DNA of 64,000 nucleotides from Acheta domesticus. Its lineage: Eukaryota; Arthropoda; Insecta; Orthoptera; Gryllidae. A program made the position numbers and the translations under genes. Numbering within the stretch: the stretch's first letter is position 1; every line of letters begins with the position of its first letter. A model generated the notes under the pieces. That model saw nothing but the letters and a program-made list of their open reading frames with translations. It was not told the origin of the DNA and made no database searches. This document shows, one piece after another, positions 24,360-35,800 of this stretch. The stretch lies in NCBI GenBank assembly GCA_031308135.1, contig JAHLJT010009355.1:4525217-4589216 (forward strand), given 5' to 3'.

Positions 24360-24690
24360 GCGAAATAATTAACATTGTAGAGCAATTGAACTCAAGGTTC
24401 TGCAATTCTAAATCCCTGATGTTTTTAGAACTAACTAATTTCAAAGACAATAATCAAGCGCCCTTCCCACAATATGCCCTAGATTCGTTAATACAGAGCT
24501 ACGGAACATTTTTCAATGTAGTTCCTTTGCGCTCAGAATTGAGTGACCTGTACAGCGTGACTGATGGTATTAAGAAACGAAGTGGTCAAGATTTGCTCTT
24601 TGTTCGGGAAACTAAACTGGGAAAAGCATTCTCAGAAGTGTTGAAACTGTGCGAACTCGATGATTATTCCGGCAACAATTGGATCCATTA
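24360..24690 (+). pseudogene. hAT transposase C-terminal remnant
   Basis: The translation EIINIVEQLNSRFCNSKSL, LELTNFKDN, FPQYALDSLIQSYGTFFNV, LRSELSDLYSV resembles the C-terminal dimerisation region of insect hAT transposases related to ZMYM/KIAA1586-type genes (RF..NKSLKFLELLN, then SYG.FFD...LR.EL). The frame is open for about 100 codons and ends at 24691. Upstream it is interrupted by a short hAT-type MITE (24173-24339); before that the frame degenerates. No active site or full-length gene is present. Confidence 0.55.
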
Positions 24691-24999
24691 AACGCAACTT
24701 TTCGACATACATGTTTAAAAATTATTTGTGAAATTTGACAATTCAAGACAGACATTCCAATTTTGAATGAATTTTCAGTGTTGAAAATTCATTTATAAAA
24801 AGTCTGAAAATCCTAAATTTTACGAGTGTCATCGCTGATTTTTCAAAGCAAGACAGAAGAACCGCTCTTCACTGCATGTAAGGTATTTACAAGTAGTTTA
24901 AATTATCCATTAGTAATCAGATCCATGTGAAAAATTAAAAATCTTCCATCTGAAATGTAATTGCTCCCCTAGAAAAAATTTCACCACACGCCACTGCCC

Positions 25000-25200
25000 A
25001 CAGGTGCGTAGTTGATGAATTGCTGGGAGCTGAAGAGCATACTATTTCAAGGCTTACTCCATATCACAGTATGTTCAATCCAGTTGAAAATGTGTGGTCT
25101 CAGACAAAGGATAATAAGGACAATTCAATAAAAATGTCCTTGCAAGACCTTGTCACAGAATGGAATCGGCCAGAAATCTTTGGAAGCACGCTTTAGAGCA
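25000..25200 (+). pseudogene. Tc1/IS630-type DDE transposase fragment
   Basis: The translation contains RLTPYHSMFNPVENVWSQTK, matching the end of DDE_3 transposases (LPPYHC..NPIE..WSQ.K), then KMSLQDLVTEWN. Only the last part of the catalytic domain is present; the preceding sequence has stops. Confidence 0.6.
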
Positions 25201-25701
25201 GGTATCTTAGTCATCTAAATTCATTGACACATTTAACACAAGAAAAATGAGGTTAAAGTCTTAAATTCAATAAAATGTTATGAATACATTATTTTTTAAG
25301 ATGTCAACTACAAGCCGGAAAAATGTAGTGGAGTATTCTGAGAAAATTATGAATGTATATAGAAAGAAAGATGGGGTAGATTATGAAAACAAATTTATAC
25401 TTCTGATCAGGGACAATGTAGATGAAGATTTCATGTAAAAGTACCTATATTTAATTTTTGTGACATAAATTTACTGAAAAAAAGTATAAATAGAGTTTAA
25501 CTCTTCATCCTTAGTTTTTATTGTTGAATGTTCGGATGAAATATATTATTGTAATTCTGAAATGCTGACAAATAAATTTAAGAAATACTCTGATAATCAA
25601 ATTTGTCCATAGAATTGGTCGGCCCGACCGAGATTCGTACCCGGGCCTTCTGGTTTACGCCCAGCTGCTCTGAACAACTTGGTGGCTTCCAACAAGGTGA
25701 C

Positions 25702-25705
<4 letters not shown>

Positions 25706-25763
<58 letters not shown>
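25706..25763. repeat. (TA)n microsatellite
   Basis: About 29 TA units, lying between two tRNA-like fragments. Confidence 0.97.
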
Positions 25764-25765
<2 letters not shown>

Positions 25766-25799
25766 ACGCACCGCACGCGGTCCCCGGCGGCGTGGGAGC

Positions 25800-25905
25800 G
25801 CCGGAAATCCGTGAGGGCGGCCCGGGCCTAGCTCAGTCGGTCAATTTTGTTACCTTTCTGAAAATAGGCGGTGATGGAAGGAACTGCAAGGTTCAATACA
25901 ATGAC
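25800..25905 (+). repeat. Possible tRNA-derived SINE head
   Basis: TAGCTCAGTCGG at about 25829 fits the pol III A box. GGTTCAATAC at about 25889 is an imperfect B box at plausible spacing. A reversed B-box-like word (GGTACGAATCTC on the minus strand, about 25630-25645) lies on the other side of the (TA)n tract. No cloverleaf can be drawn, so it is not called a tRNA gene. Confidence 0.35.
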
Positions 25906-27140
25906 AATAACAATTTGGGTGACTGGTAAACACAATAGAAGGTTTATTTCCGCCTAATGATAGGCCGGAGAAGTTACACAAGGAATTTTAGAAGAAATGC
26001 CCTACCTGGTGAGCTCTGATTAGGAACAAAAGAAACTTAAATCTAAGAGAAAAGCAAAAATAAATTCACAATGCAATTATTATACTGATTACACAAAGGA
26101 AACGATCATTCGCCCTCTGAACTGGCGATTACGTGCCTCAGCGTGGCACCGCAACTCACAAAAAAAGTCTTTGTACGGTCGTTGACCAAATACAATGCCT
26201 GATGATGATGATGGTGCTGAACAGGCGTCAAATGGCACCGGTGGCAGCTGGTCGCGGCGGCGGCGGCGTGTCGGCCTCAAAGCCGAAGGGGCGCTCGTCG
26301 GCACAGCCGCGGCCTGGGCTGCGGCGATGGCGGCTTCGTTGGCCCAAATCACGAGCGATCGCGTATCTCACGCACAATGTCACACAGCGCGATCTGAGAG
26401 TTTCAATAAGTTCTATGCGAGCACAAATCTCGGAGAGTATCGGTCTAATTGCCAGTGGTGGCAGAGTTCAAAAATTGATACTCGGAAAGAGTTTCTCCCG
26501 GCTATCGAGATTAAACAAGACAGAATTGGATTACACGGGGCAATCCCAAATCGCTCCCCAGAGCACGCGATGCCGGAGGTACCTCGACCTCTCTCCTCAG
26601 CTCTCGCCACCCAAGTCTCTCGTACCCTCACTTTGTGTGTTTTTCCACTCTTCCCCCCCCCAAATTTTCGCAGATATTTCGAAATCATCCCTTCCCCACC
26701 GAATTCTACCCTGATTGGTTGAGTGTGATGGCGTCTTAAATCCTTTTTTAGCCAACCAGCTTCGGCGATTCTGGGAATTTTCCTTACTCTGTCTCATTCC
26801 AAAAGCCCTCTTTGTTTATCGAAGAAAGTAGGTCAAGAAGGGTGTGAGACATGATCGTTGTACCCCCGAAGGTTGCAGTGAATTACAACTTTGAGCTTCC
26901 CAGCGCGGGTGACAGCCAAAAAAACCGTGACGGGCACGCGCCGCGAACCTATTCAAATAGTTCTGGGGCGCCTGAGGTCCCGAACAAAAGGTCCCCCCTC
27001 GTCCCCTAGTGCCATAAACATTCGTGGAGGGCGCGTGTCGCGCGCTCGCGGGCGGTCAGCGGGGCGCGGTAGGTTCTCTCCACGCACTAGCCTTCTGCAT
27101 CGGCATTTTATTTATGAAATTAATTTGCAGAAAAACTAGC
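25906..27140. other. GC-rich intergenic stretch, unclassified
   Basis: Overlapping low-complexity ORFs on both strands at 26090-26800 without recognisable domains. 26890-27080 is CpG-rich. It could be part of a retroelement, but no terminal repeats or protein motifs were found. Confidence 0.35.
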
Positions 27141-27150
27141 GTACCGCTAC

Positions 27151-27200
27151 AATATATATATACACATACATACATACATACATACATACACACACACATA
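27151..27200. repeat. (TA)n/(CATA)n/(CA)n compound microsatellite
   Basis: TATATATA, then repeated CATA units, then CACACACA. Confidence 0.95.
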
Positions 27201-27856
27201 AGTACTCTGATATCCAGTTTTTTAAAATCTTCCGTTCATTCTATATTATTATCAATCATTAGCAACCTACCTAAGAATGCCGTTTTTATTCCTCTAAAGC
27301 TTTCTAATTATATTTGCATTTTACAATGAAGTGAAAGATTTAAGTTCCCATATTTCAGCATTATGAGTTTCAGGAGAAAATTATCAAAATAATGGGTCCA
27401 AATTATAATTATTTCAATGTTTCCAAAACATTAAGTGGATTAAAATTAACGTTATAATGAGAGAAGTTCTTGATGACGTTCTCGAATTGCGTACATTTGA
27501 ATGTAGCGCCAAAGCCTAGCTTGTACATTTTCGAAGCTGGCAGAACCGAATGGGCGCCATATTGAAAATTCTAGGGAACAAAGCTCGCTGAAATCTCGTA
27601 TATCCGCGTCGTGTATCAGAAACTCTACAAATTAAAACTCGTGACTCTATCAATATTGTCATTCAGAGCAATAAGTTCTCAAAAATCTACGATTCCCTGT
27701 TACACAGATGTAAGACTCGTACTGAAACTTAGGTTGTTTCTGGTATTTTAAATAATTTCTTCGCTTTCACGATAATTCTCTCTTCCTTTACAGTTCTTCT
27801 TAGCGTTCTCCTCCACACCATTATTTCCCCCACCCCGTCCCTCTATACACTCAATA

Positions 27857-28029
27857 TATACTGCGGTTTTCTTAACTGTGCCCCTGACAGGAATCAGCTG
27901 TTTCGCTACAATCCAATCGGGAGCTTGTATGTCGCTACAGTGACGTCACTATGGTGACGTTCAAGCTCCCGATTTGATGAAACTGTCAACAACTGATTCC
28001 TGTCAGGGGCACAGTGTAGAAACCGTATA
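27857..28029. mobile_element. Foldback MITE with CRE core, copy 1
   Basis: TATACTGCGGTTTTC... pairs with a right end ...AAACCGTATA. The arms contain CCCCTGACAGGAATCAG and its complement, and CAATCGGGAGCTTG / CAAGCTCCCGAT. The centre reads CAGTGACGTCACTATGG, including the perfect CRE octamer TGACGTCA. Family members: 48532-48707, 49554-49645 (half), 51534-51710 and about 62595-62760. Confidence 0.85.
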
Positions 28030-28624
28030 GTAGGAACCTTCCAAGTCCTTTCATTCACCTCACTTCTCTTGACTGTCGCAGTCACTCGCCAGTGCATGAC
28101 ACCGTACACGATGACCTGGTTGTTGGTAAGTGCTGGTTAAATATCCTTAAAATGTAATTAGATTGTATTTGTTCAGGGCTGTCCAACTAGCGACCGGCGA
28201 AAGGTTATTTAAGAAACGTGAAACGCTCTTGCATCGACGTCGGGTGAGAATGTTGAGTCGGGGTTAACATCCCTTAACGTAAAGAAAGATTACGTTTAGA
28301 TGTAACGAACTTTTTCTAGTAAAAGCATCCCAAAGTTTTCCACTGCGTTATGCATGGTAGAGCCTGATATCACGCGTTGTTCTATTCCCCGCCCCTCGTT
28401 TCAAAGCAGCCGGGCAAACTGCCGAGATCCACAATACGGGGACGTAAGGAGTGGATCGCCCGAGTAATGACAATGTGGCCGCAGCCGTTTTAAGGTTTTT
28501 AATTTTTGGCCCTTGAGGCCTTGGAAGTTGGACACCCCTGTATTCATTCATTAACCTGTCTGTAATGGTTTGCATATTCCTTGTAAATGTGTCATGGTAT
28601 TTTTTTAAAATTATTGTTCTATTT

Positions 28625-28715
28625 TAGGCTGATGATGGGGACAATCCATCCCCGAAACTGTTGACAAAAAAAATGTGGCTCAGGAAATACAATAAAGAAA
28701 TTTACATACGTCTGT
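28625..28715 (+). other. Hammerhead-like motif near a repeat 3' end
   Basis: CTGATGA, a hairpin GGGGA-loop-TCCCC, then GAAAC: the order of the conserved core of hammerhead ribozymes, as known from Penelope-like elements. Related but weaker motifs are at 55508-55545 and 63092-63130. Helices I and III could not be shown. Confidence 0.3.
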
Positions 28716-28814
28716 CTTAATCTGGCGACTCCCTTCCTTCAAGTTAAAAGTAAAAATAAATACAAAATGTCTTGCATTTACAAGGGGGGGGTTGTCGCAA
28801 GCGTGCGTATTTAT

Positions 28815-29000
28815 TGAGAGGGAGTTTATTATATTTATTTATTTATTTGTCAAAAAACAGTAAAAAACTGTATATGACGTGATGACGTGTGGGGAAAGAA
28901 ATTTATCTGCGCACATTTTCTTGAGGGCCAGAATAAAAAAAATTAAAAAAACTTACGAAAATAGAAAACGAAAAAATGAATTTAGAAAAATAAAAATTTT
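28815..29000 (+). repeat. Dispersed repeat with A-rich tract, copy 2
   Basis: Partner of 23427-23600, with the same order of blocks from TTTATTTATTTATTTGTCAA to AAAATGAATTTAGAAAA. Confidence 0.7.
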
Positions 29001-29309
29001 GAAAAATTTTTGTTTCCGAGTTATAGAAAATCAATTTCAAGTGCACGTTACGGGCGCGTTAGGAGGAGGAGACGGGGTATTGAAAATACTCAAAATTTGC
29101 GCTACGAAATTTATGGACGGCCCCTTATTGTACTTTGTGGTTCCATAGGAATCGTATTTTGAGTTTCTTCTTTTCTGTATTTAGTTAGCATTTGTTGAAT
29201 TTCTCCTGGATATTCTTTGCAATTGTTGGAGGCATCAAGATTTGGAGATAAAAAGGTTCACTCATACTGAGAACTATATTGTGCAGAGAAAATATTTCGT
29301 TACTCTTAA

Positions 29310-29667
29310 CAGACACGAACATGCTACATCGATCTTCTACGCATGCGCAGATGCACAAAAGAAGGGAGTTTTTGCACCTTCGAACGTGAAGCACTGCCGA
29401 TCTTCTGCTCGTGCGCAGTTCCACTTTCGCATCACTTTAGGGAATCTGCGCATGCGCAAAAGTCGATAGTCCTTCACGTTCGAGAGTGCAAAAACTCGTG
29501 ACGCAAAACTTGAACTGCGCATGCGTAGAAGATAGTGTTGTCCGCTATGGCGTAAATTCTCTAAGTGGGAGTTTTTGCTACCTCGAACGTTAATCACTAT
29601 CGATCTTCTGTTCCTACGCAGTTCAAATTTCGCATCACTTCAGTGCATCTGCGCATGTGCTCTAATA

Positions 29668-29668
<1 letters not shown>
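29310..29668. mobile_element. Cluster of foldback elements with NRF-1-like palindromes
   Basis: 29364-29497 is an inverted repeat (GGGAGTTTTTGCACCTTCGA ... GTTCGAGAGTGCAAAAACTC). 29567-29668 is a half element that begins with the same GGGAGTTTTTGC end and runs into the AT microsatellite. TGCGCATGCGCA at 29447-29458 is a perfect palindrome. Variants are ACGCATGCGCAG (29340), CTGCGCATGCGTAG (29515) and TGCGCATGTGC (29650). A relative is at 36217-36352. Confidence 0.75.
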
Positions 29669-29785
<117 letters not shown>

Positions 29786-30461
29786 TTTTTACGGCTGACT
29801 CCGCATCTCGCTTCCCGATCTCCATTTTTCTCAATCATCCCAATCTCCTTCCTGCAGTCCTCTGGCAGCCATCGCGTCTTGTACGTCTTGGGCCCAGCTT
29901 CTTGGTGGTCGACCCCGTTTCTTCTCTCGGGAGGAATCCATTTCCATATTAATTTAGGCCATCTAAACTCCTCCATTCTTTCTAGATGACCATACCAGAG
30001 GAGGCGTTTGGTTTCAATTTTGTCGATAATATTTCGTTTAACGCCCATAATATCCCTTATTCTCTCATTACGCACATGTTCCAGTTTGGAAATGCCACTA
30101 CTTCTTCTCCAAAAATCCATTTCAAGTGCAAGAAGTCTGTCTCGTTCTCTTTTATTCAGCTTCCAAACTTCTGCACCATAGGTAGTAATACTTTCAATCA
30201 CTGATGAGTAAATGATATGCTTTGTTCTTTTTTTAATTTTATCATTCCACAGAATGGGGTTTAGTTGCCGTATCGCTCGTTTACCTTGTCCAATTTTGTT
30301 ATTAATATCATCACTGCTTTTACCATTAAATGATAAAGTGACCCCTAAATATTTAAAAGTTTTACAACCTTTAATTGTTTCAGTTTCTATCTCTATCTCT
30401 TCCAGCTCGTCATCTCCCACTTTCAAATACTCAGTTTTAGACATATTAATCTTTAGGCCTC
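29786..30461 (-). pseudogene. RTE/BovB-like non-LTR retrotransposon, 5'-truncated ORF2 3' end
   Basis: The minus-strand frame starts inside a reverse transcriptase: GLKINMSKTEYL, then FKYLGVTLSFNG, IYSSVIESITTYGAEVW, LALEMDFWRRSSGISKLEHV, RNERIRDIMG, KRLLWYGHLERM, W.P...R..G. This is the thumb and C-terminal region of insect endonuclease-reverse transcriptase proteins. The RT match ends abruptly at about 30461, as expected for 5' truncation during target-primed insertion. The frame is open to the end of the element, then reads into (AG)n(AT)n, which is not real coding sequence. The catalytic domain (FADD) is missing. It must be inactive. Confidence 0.8.
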
Positions 30462-31949
30462 ATTATATACTTTATTATGTATTATATATAATTTCATATA
30501 TTCACTGCAGGGGCTTTATTTGAGTTTATTTGGACTTTTTTAGTGATATCTGAAGCGAGGACCGAAATTGCAATATTATGTTACGTCAGGGTGCGTGCAA
30601 AAACGCGAGAGTTTTAAAAACATCGATGTTTTTGCAACCCCTACTCCAAGTTCCTAACCGACAAACTCACCAATTTATTCCAAAATAAGAATATATTTCT
30701 TACCTACATGATTATTATATTATTTATATAGTAATAGTAAGAAATTATTTCTTACAGTTACTATATAGGTACTATTTAAAGTTTTATAGACGATCTCAAA
30801 TTAATATACGAGGGTTGCGGCAGAAATCATTGTAACTATTTTTTTTCTAAAAGAAATGTTATCGTATCGCAAACTGTCATTTATATCTTGAAAGAAACGC
30901 TGCAGTAGGGTGTGTTCACATCAACAGATAGCTCTGCAAGTGTCTCTATTAGCTCAGAGAGCAACTTGAAATCAGTTGTCCGTCTACTGCCGTGCGAGGT
31001 GAATGTAACATGTTTCCAACAGCGTTCTTACTCCAAGAGAGCCGTTCACCATGAAAGGAATGCCCGAGAATGTCACAGGGAATTGGTGGAAGCTCTTGGA
31101 ATAATGCCTTTCCATACCGGACAGCCGCGAGATGCGCAGGAGAGTTTCTGCAAAGGTGCGCAGCAACCAGTGATCAGCAACGCACGTGACCTGTGAGTGT
31201 GCAGATCAATGAGATGTGCGGCAATCGAGCATCGTCTCCTGTATTATTTCAGTAGTATGCCTTTCCGTTGCGGCTCTCACACGCAACCAGTCTTTAAAAA
31301 TGAGATTTCTAAAAAAATATAATTTCACGGAGACATGACGAATTGCACTTTGACTTTAAAATATGAAGGATTTGTTTAAAAAAACGCATCTAAATATTCA
31401 AATCAAATGCAACCCGCAACAATTGCTAAAGTTTTCGTCAAATAACTCCTAAACCATGCGTTTTAGGTCCTTAAAAACAATTTTCACATTATAATCTATA
31501 AGATGAGATATTCGACATTCAAATAAATTTTCGGTTCCGCGCTTTAATACTATCAAGGCCACCACAGTATTTCAGCCCTTGATGCTGGTAGCCATTTTTG
31601 TGACGACACGCTTAGAAGGCGTAGATTCCTCAATCTTATATTTACGCTTTCTGTATACACCGTGATTTGTGCAGTCTGATTAGGTTTATTTGCATAATCA
31701 TTAATTCAAGATTTGCTCTCCAGCAAAAACTAGAAGTACTATTATAGTTGCTTGATACCTATGAAGATAGTTTCTTATGCGTGTAGTGAAACTATTCAAT
31801 TAACGTTTTGCCATGGTCTGTAAGTGCTGTGTACTTAATTGTGGAGGGATGTGGGTGAACAATGAAGAGTGAAGACTTGTGTTTGTTTTACCTGTACCAA
31901 TATTTTTGTTATCATTCAATGAAGTTTTCAAGTCAGCTGGTACAGACAC

Positions 31950-32290
31950 ATAGCTTTCTCAAAAGTAAAAAGCTAAAACTTTTTTGACTGTCACGAAAAG
32001 CTAAAACCTGACAAAGAATATTGAATAATTACTTCTAATGTCTTTAAGGAAGTGTTGGGAAATGTTCCAAGAAAATTCTCCATGATATTGAATAAATATT
32101 TATTGAAAATTTATTTTACACATCAACTGCATTGTTTTTTTATTTGTTATGTGTTCGTACATTGTAAGTTACTTTTATAGATTTTTAAACAATTAAACAC
32201 GTTTCGTTAACTACTTTCCCTCTTAGAATGAAAATAGAAGGTTAGGGATGAGTGTGGTGTCTAACATGCGAGAGTTCTCGCACGGGTACG
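31950..32290 (+). repeat. Diverged repeat ending in a short palindrome, copy 1
   Basis: Similar to 32950-33260: AAGCTAA, AGATTGAATAA, TTTATTGAAAATTT, ACATCAACTGCAT. It ends ACATGCGAGAGTTCTCGCAC, which contains TGCGAGA/TCTCGCA arms. It lies inside the decayed mariner. Confidence 0.6.
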
Positions 32291-32949
32291 CAGAGATAGT
32301 GGGGTAAAACTTGTGCTATGGCACAACACAAAGAACAAACTTTTTAAAGTAGCTAAAGTAAAATAGCTTGAAATAAATGGAAAACAAAAATCAAAACGTG
32401 CTAGCCTGCAATAGTACGTGAATCAATTAAAAAAACAACTAAATTTAAAATTATAGAAGGAATAGCGCAAGTCACTCGACAACTGCCAACGATCGCAGTC
32501 CAAACGCACGATTTAAATGTTGGCGGTATCTGGAAGTATGTACATCAACGCCCAGCTGCAAACTCATTGTAAATAAAACACCGTTTGATATTAAACTCAA
32601 GGTATCGGTTTGTTAAGATATTAAAAATGCAAACATCGTTCCCAAGTACCGAAATGGGCCCACTAATTCCTACTAAATTGTTTCTAATCGTAACAAATGG
32701 TATTTAGTACTCAAAGGTGAAAATATTAGTTTGATTATTTTTTGGCTCGGAATTGCTTTTCTTGAGGTACGGAAGGACGCAGAAATGAATCCAATACTTT
32801 TTAGTATACAAATAATTTTTCAATTTTCGCACCCCAGCAAACTGGCATCGTGACTCTAAAACCCACTCGGTTCTTCATAACAAAACAAGGAAAGTGAAAT
32901 AATATTGCAATGAGTAGGTCTGTACTTGCCCCATCCGGTATTTTTGCAC

Positions 32950-33260
32950 TACTTTACTTGACTTTCTGAAGAGTAAAAATCTTTTCTATTATTTTTGTGA
33001 CTATCAAGGAAAGCGAAAAGCTAACTTTCAAGGAAGATTGAATAATTTGAAGTACGAATTGTTCCAAGAACATCTCTCTATAATGCTGAATAAACTTTTA
33101 TTGAAAATTTGTTTCAAACATCAATTGCATCAATTACTTTGTTATTTTGTTTGATATTCTGTAAGTACATTAGTAGTTCCTCTCCTTTGTGGAAAGGCTA
33201 GACAAATGGATAGGGAAAGGGTGGATTTTAACATGCGAGAGTTCTCGCACGTTTACGCTA
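32950..33260 (+). repeat. Diverged repeat ending in a short palindrome, copy 2
   Basis: Partner of 31950-32290. The last 20 bases (33232-33251) are nearly the same CATGCGAGAGTTCTCGCACG palindrome. Confidence 0.6.
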
Positions 33261-33874
33261 GTCTACTTAATCAGGCCTTTAGAACTTTTCGAATTTGTGA
33301 AGTCGTATTCTCAAAAATGCCTTAGAACATGAAAAGAGTACGATCATTTCAAATACCTTAATAAATATGATAAATTCAATTTTAGTGTTGGTAAATGTCC
33401 AAACACTTCGTTTATACATTGTCCTTTCATGTGTGTATCTGAAATTTCCACCCCTAGTCATATTCTCACAAAAAAAAAATAGTTGCCATTACTTCTGTCC
33501 CAACCCTCGTATAATGACCAAACTTTTGTAAGAAATAAATGAAAGAAATCAGGAATACATTGATAATCATTGATATATTGTAGATCAACTGTGAGTAAAT
33601 AAAAAAATATTCTAAAATCACACTTCTTACATCTCATATAAAGAATTAGTGTATACACAAATTAAGTGACAATCCAAAATGCATTCATTTTTTAAGAATA
33701 GGAAACTAAATAAAGTAAAATAAATAAATAGTAAAAACATATTTACAAATATAACATAATTTATAGCGGTTTCCTCTTACCTTGAACGCATTTTTTGTCA
33801 AATGCAAGCTTTAACATCAACGAGTGTTGTTAAATAACAAAACCGTGAGATTATGTCTCAGTCAACGCATTCGC

Positions 33875-35800
33875 TCAACGTGTGCATCCGAGTGCTACTT
33901 GACGGTTGGTATGCGCGGGCGCAGCCGCGGGGCCGACTGCTATCCGCGGTAGGCGCTCTGCGGGCTGGCCCTGCGCCGCCTGAGGCGTCCGAAAGCCAGG
34001 CCCAGGCCCGGTCGCCGCCGAGGGCCAGCGAGGCGCTTTGGGCGCGGAGTCCACTCTCTTGCTCTCGTCCGGGCGATTGCTCTCCCTCAGCGGCAGACGC
34101 GTGTGCGAGCTCCTGCGATTCACCGTCTGGTTTCCGCTGCTTTTATTGTTCTCGATCTTCTTCAGATTAATTCGCAACGCGTCCGGTGGCACGAGTTCGA
34201 TGTCGACTTTCGACATTTGCGATCGAGAAGTCTCGTTTTGTTTGTCCCGTTTGGCGAATATGCTCCTGACCCTGTTGCGTTCGCTCTTGCAGTTCTCTGC
34301 CTCGCTGACGCCCCGCGTGGGTTTGTTTTCGGATTTGTGGATCTTTCGTGGAGTAACGACTGGCGTGTGGGGAATTTTTCTTGGGGTTGCCGTTAATTCC
34401 TCTTCCTCCTGCGAATTCGCTTTGCCTCTTCTCCTTGCCAATTTCTCTTCCTTTTTCTTCTTTTGAAAATCGTCCCACTTAGACTTTATGGAATCCCTCA
34501 AATCGTTGTCTTCGTATAGAAAGACAGCCTTGTGCCTCTTCTCGTACGCTGCGAGCAAGGCTTTGAGTTCTCTGTCGAGGGCGGGAAGGTCCTTCCGGAT
34601 GGCTGAGCGCTCTTTCTCCTCTCGGAGCAAATTGCCGCCTCTGTTCGCGAAGCGCTTCGGGTCGTGCACCCTCTCCTCCAATTCCATCATCTTCCCCCAC
34701 AACACTTCCCGTTTCCTAGCTAATTCCAATACGGCGACATTTTCGGAAAAGTAGCTCTTCAAATTCTTAATTTCTGCTTCGTGTATTTCTAGAAGATCTT
34801 CTGTGAAACAGTTTGAATAATAATGCGAATAGAAATGTTGTCTTTGCTTTTCGCCGTAACCGCATTTGCCCCACAAATCAGCGATTTCAGCACGACTTAC
34901 TTCCACGAACATACGAATGTTTTGGTCTTTCTTTCTTTCGTATTTTTGTACTTCTGCTTTTAAGGCGTCGATACTTGAAATGGAATGACCAGGATATTTC
35001 TGAAGAATGGCTTCTCGTTCAGAATATTCTATATTTAAACAGTCCCATAGTTTAGACAAGGTTTCCCTGATTTCTATGGACTCAGTTTTCGCTTTTTCTA
35101 ATTTTTGTTCCATGTCCTGATGTAATTCCTTCATAAGTATCATATTCTCGCTTGAACAACAAATCGGAGAATTTGAATCTAATATTCTACGAGCAGATAT
35201 ATCTGGAGCTGTTCCTAATACTAAATATATTTCTTCAATCTTCTTTTTCGTTTCTTCAAATTGCTGGTACACAACTCTCTTCTCCTCGAGCTTTTGTGCA
35301 ATGTAGTTTGAGAATTCCACCAGTTCTTCTTCCGTTGGTACTCCATTTATCGCAGGCCTCTTTCTTAGTCCAAGGGAAGAACAAAGTTGCTCCTCTTGTT
35401 TTAGAAGTTCATGATACGTGTTCAAACGATCTTGTGTGCAGACTCTGTATTCTTTCAAACGATCGTTCAATATGGACTGCAGCCGAAGGAGAGGAATGCT
35501 CGAATCCTCTAACCCTTTAATGATGTTCTCGTGCTCAGCACTTACGTTTTGGCAGAGTGTGTTAGCTTCCTCGAGAAGCTCTTCGATGTGAGCCGCCAAG
35601 TGGCACTGGTACAACGCCTCCTCTTCGATCATTTCGTTAAAAAGTTGCTCCACGTTCTTACAAAGTTCCGCTACTTTTACTTGGAGGTTCGGGTGCCCAA
35701 TTGTCTTCCACATTTCGACTAACGTTTGCACCTTCTTCTCGCATACCTGTCTCAACGCGTCCGTGCAGCTCAACCGAATGTTCTCACCGCCCATCCTCAT
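33875..35800 (-). CDS. PRC1: PRC1/Ase1/MAP65 cytokinesis protein, intronless
   Basis: The family crosslinks antiparallel microtubules at the anaphase midzone and helps recruit kinesin-4; the fly member is fascetto. The frame is uninterrupted, 641 residues from the ATG at 35800. An upstream GTG at 35833 is not preferred because two ATGs (35800, 35794) follow at once. A long coiled-coil occupies about residues 20-290. The spectrin-like microtubule-binding core follows, with ADLWGKCGYGEKQRQHF (about 307-323), LLEIHEAEIKNLK, ELARKREVLWGKMMELEER and DPKRFANRGGNLLREEKER (about 380-398). The basic tail has two TPRK motifs at about 472 and 483, 11 residues apart like the CDK1 sites known in human PRC1. 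Length is close to human (620) and fly (about 670). Absence of introns suggests a retrogene or a naturally intronless gene; the ORF shows no decay. Its 3' part (33900-34120) is GC-rich and encodes a Pro/Ala-rich end. Confidence 0.92.
   Translation of the reverse strand: MRMGGENIRLSCTDALRQVCEKKVQTLVEMWKTIGHPNLQVKVAELCKNVEQLFNEMIEEEALYQCHLAAHIEELLEEANTLCQNVSAEHENIIKGLEDSSIPLLRLQSILNDRLKEYRVCTQDRLNTYHELLKQEEQLCSSLGLRKRPAINGVPTEEELVEFSNYIAQKLEEKRVVYQQFEETKKKIEEIYLVLGTAPDISARRILDSNSPICCSSENMILMKELHQDMEQKLEKAKTESIEIRETLSKLWDCLNIEYSEREAILQKYPGHSISSIDALKAEVQKYERKKDQNIRMFVEVSRAEIADLWGKCGYGEKQRQHFYSHYYSNCFTEDLLEIHEAEIKNLKSYFSENVAVLELARKREVLWGKMMELEERVHDPKRFANRGGNLLREEKERSAIRKDLPALDRELKALLAAYEKRHKAVFLYEDNDLRDSIKSKWDDFQKKKKEEKLARRRGKANSQEEEELTATPRKIPHTPVVTPRKIHKSENKPTRGVSEAENCKSERNRVRSIFAKRDKQNETSRSQMSKVDIELVPPDALRINLKKIENNKSSGNQTVNRRSSHTRLPLRESNRPDESKRVDSAPKAPRWPSAATGPGPGFRTPQAAQGQPAERLPRIAVGPAAAPAHTNRQVALGCTR

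Larger units (their letters stand above)
30809..33509 (+). mobile_element. Decayed mariner-like element with intact terminal repeats
   Basis: The left end CGAGGGTTGCGGCAGAAATC continues to GTAACTATTTTTTTT. The right end reversed reads CGAGGGTTGGGACAGAAGTA, continuing to GGCAACTATTTTTTTT. Both are flanked by TA. About 30990-31240, with frame changes, gives LVEALG, NNAFPYRTAAR, QRT: a decayed mariner helix-turn-helix region (family form ALGDNALPYRTVARW...). The total length of 2.7 kb is twice a normal mariner, so the interior holds later insertions, including two related blocks at about 31950-32290 and 32950-33260. Confidence 0.65.

Noticed and set aside
26089..26800. Several overlapping ORFs up to 193 codons
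   Set aside because: Overlap on both strands, no domain, no conserved start context, mixed GC content.
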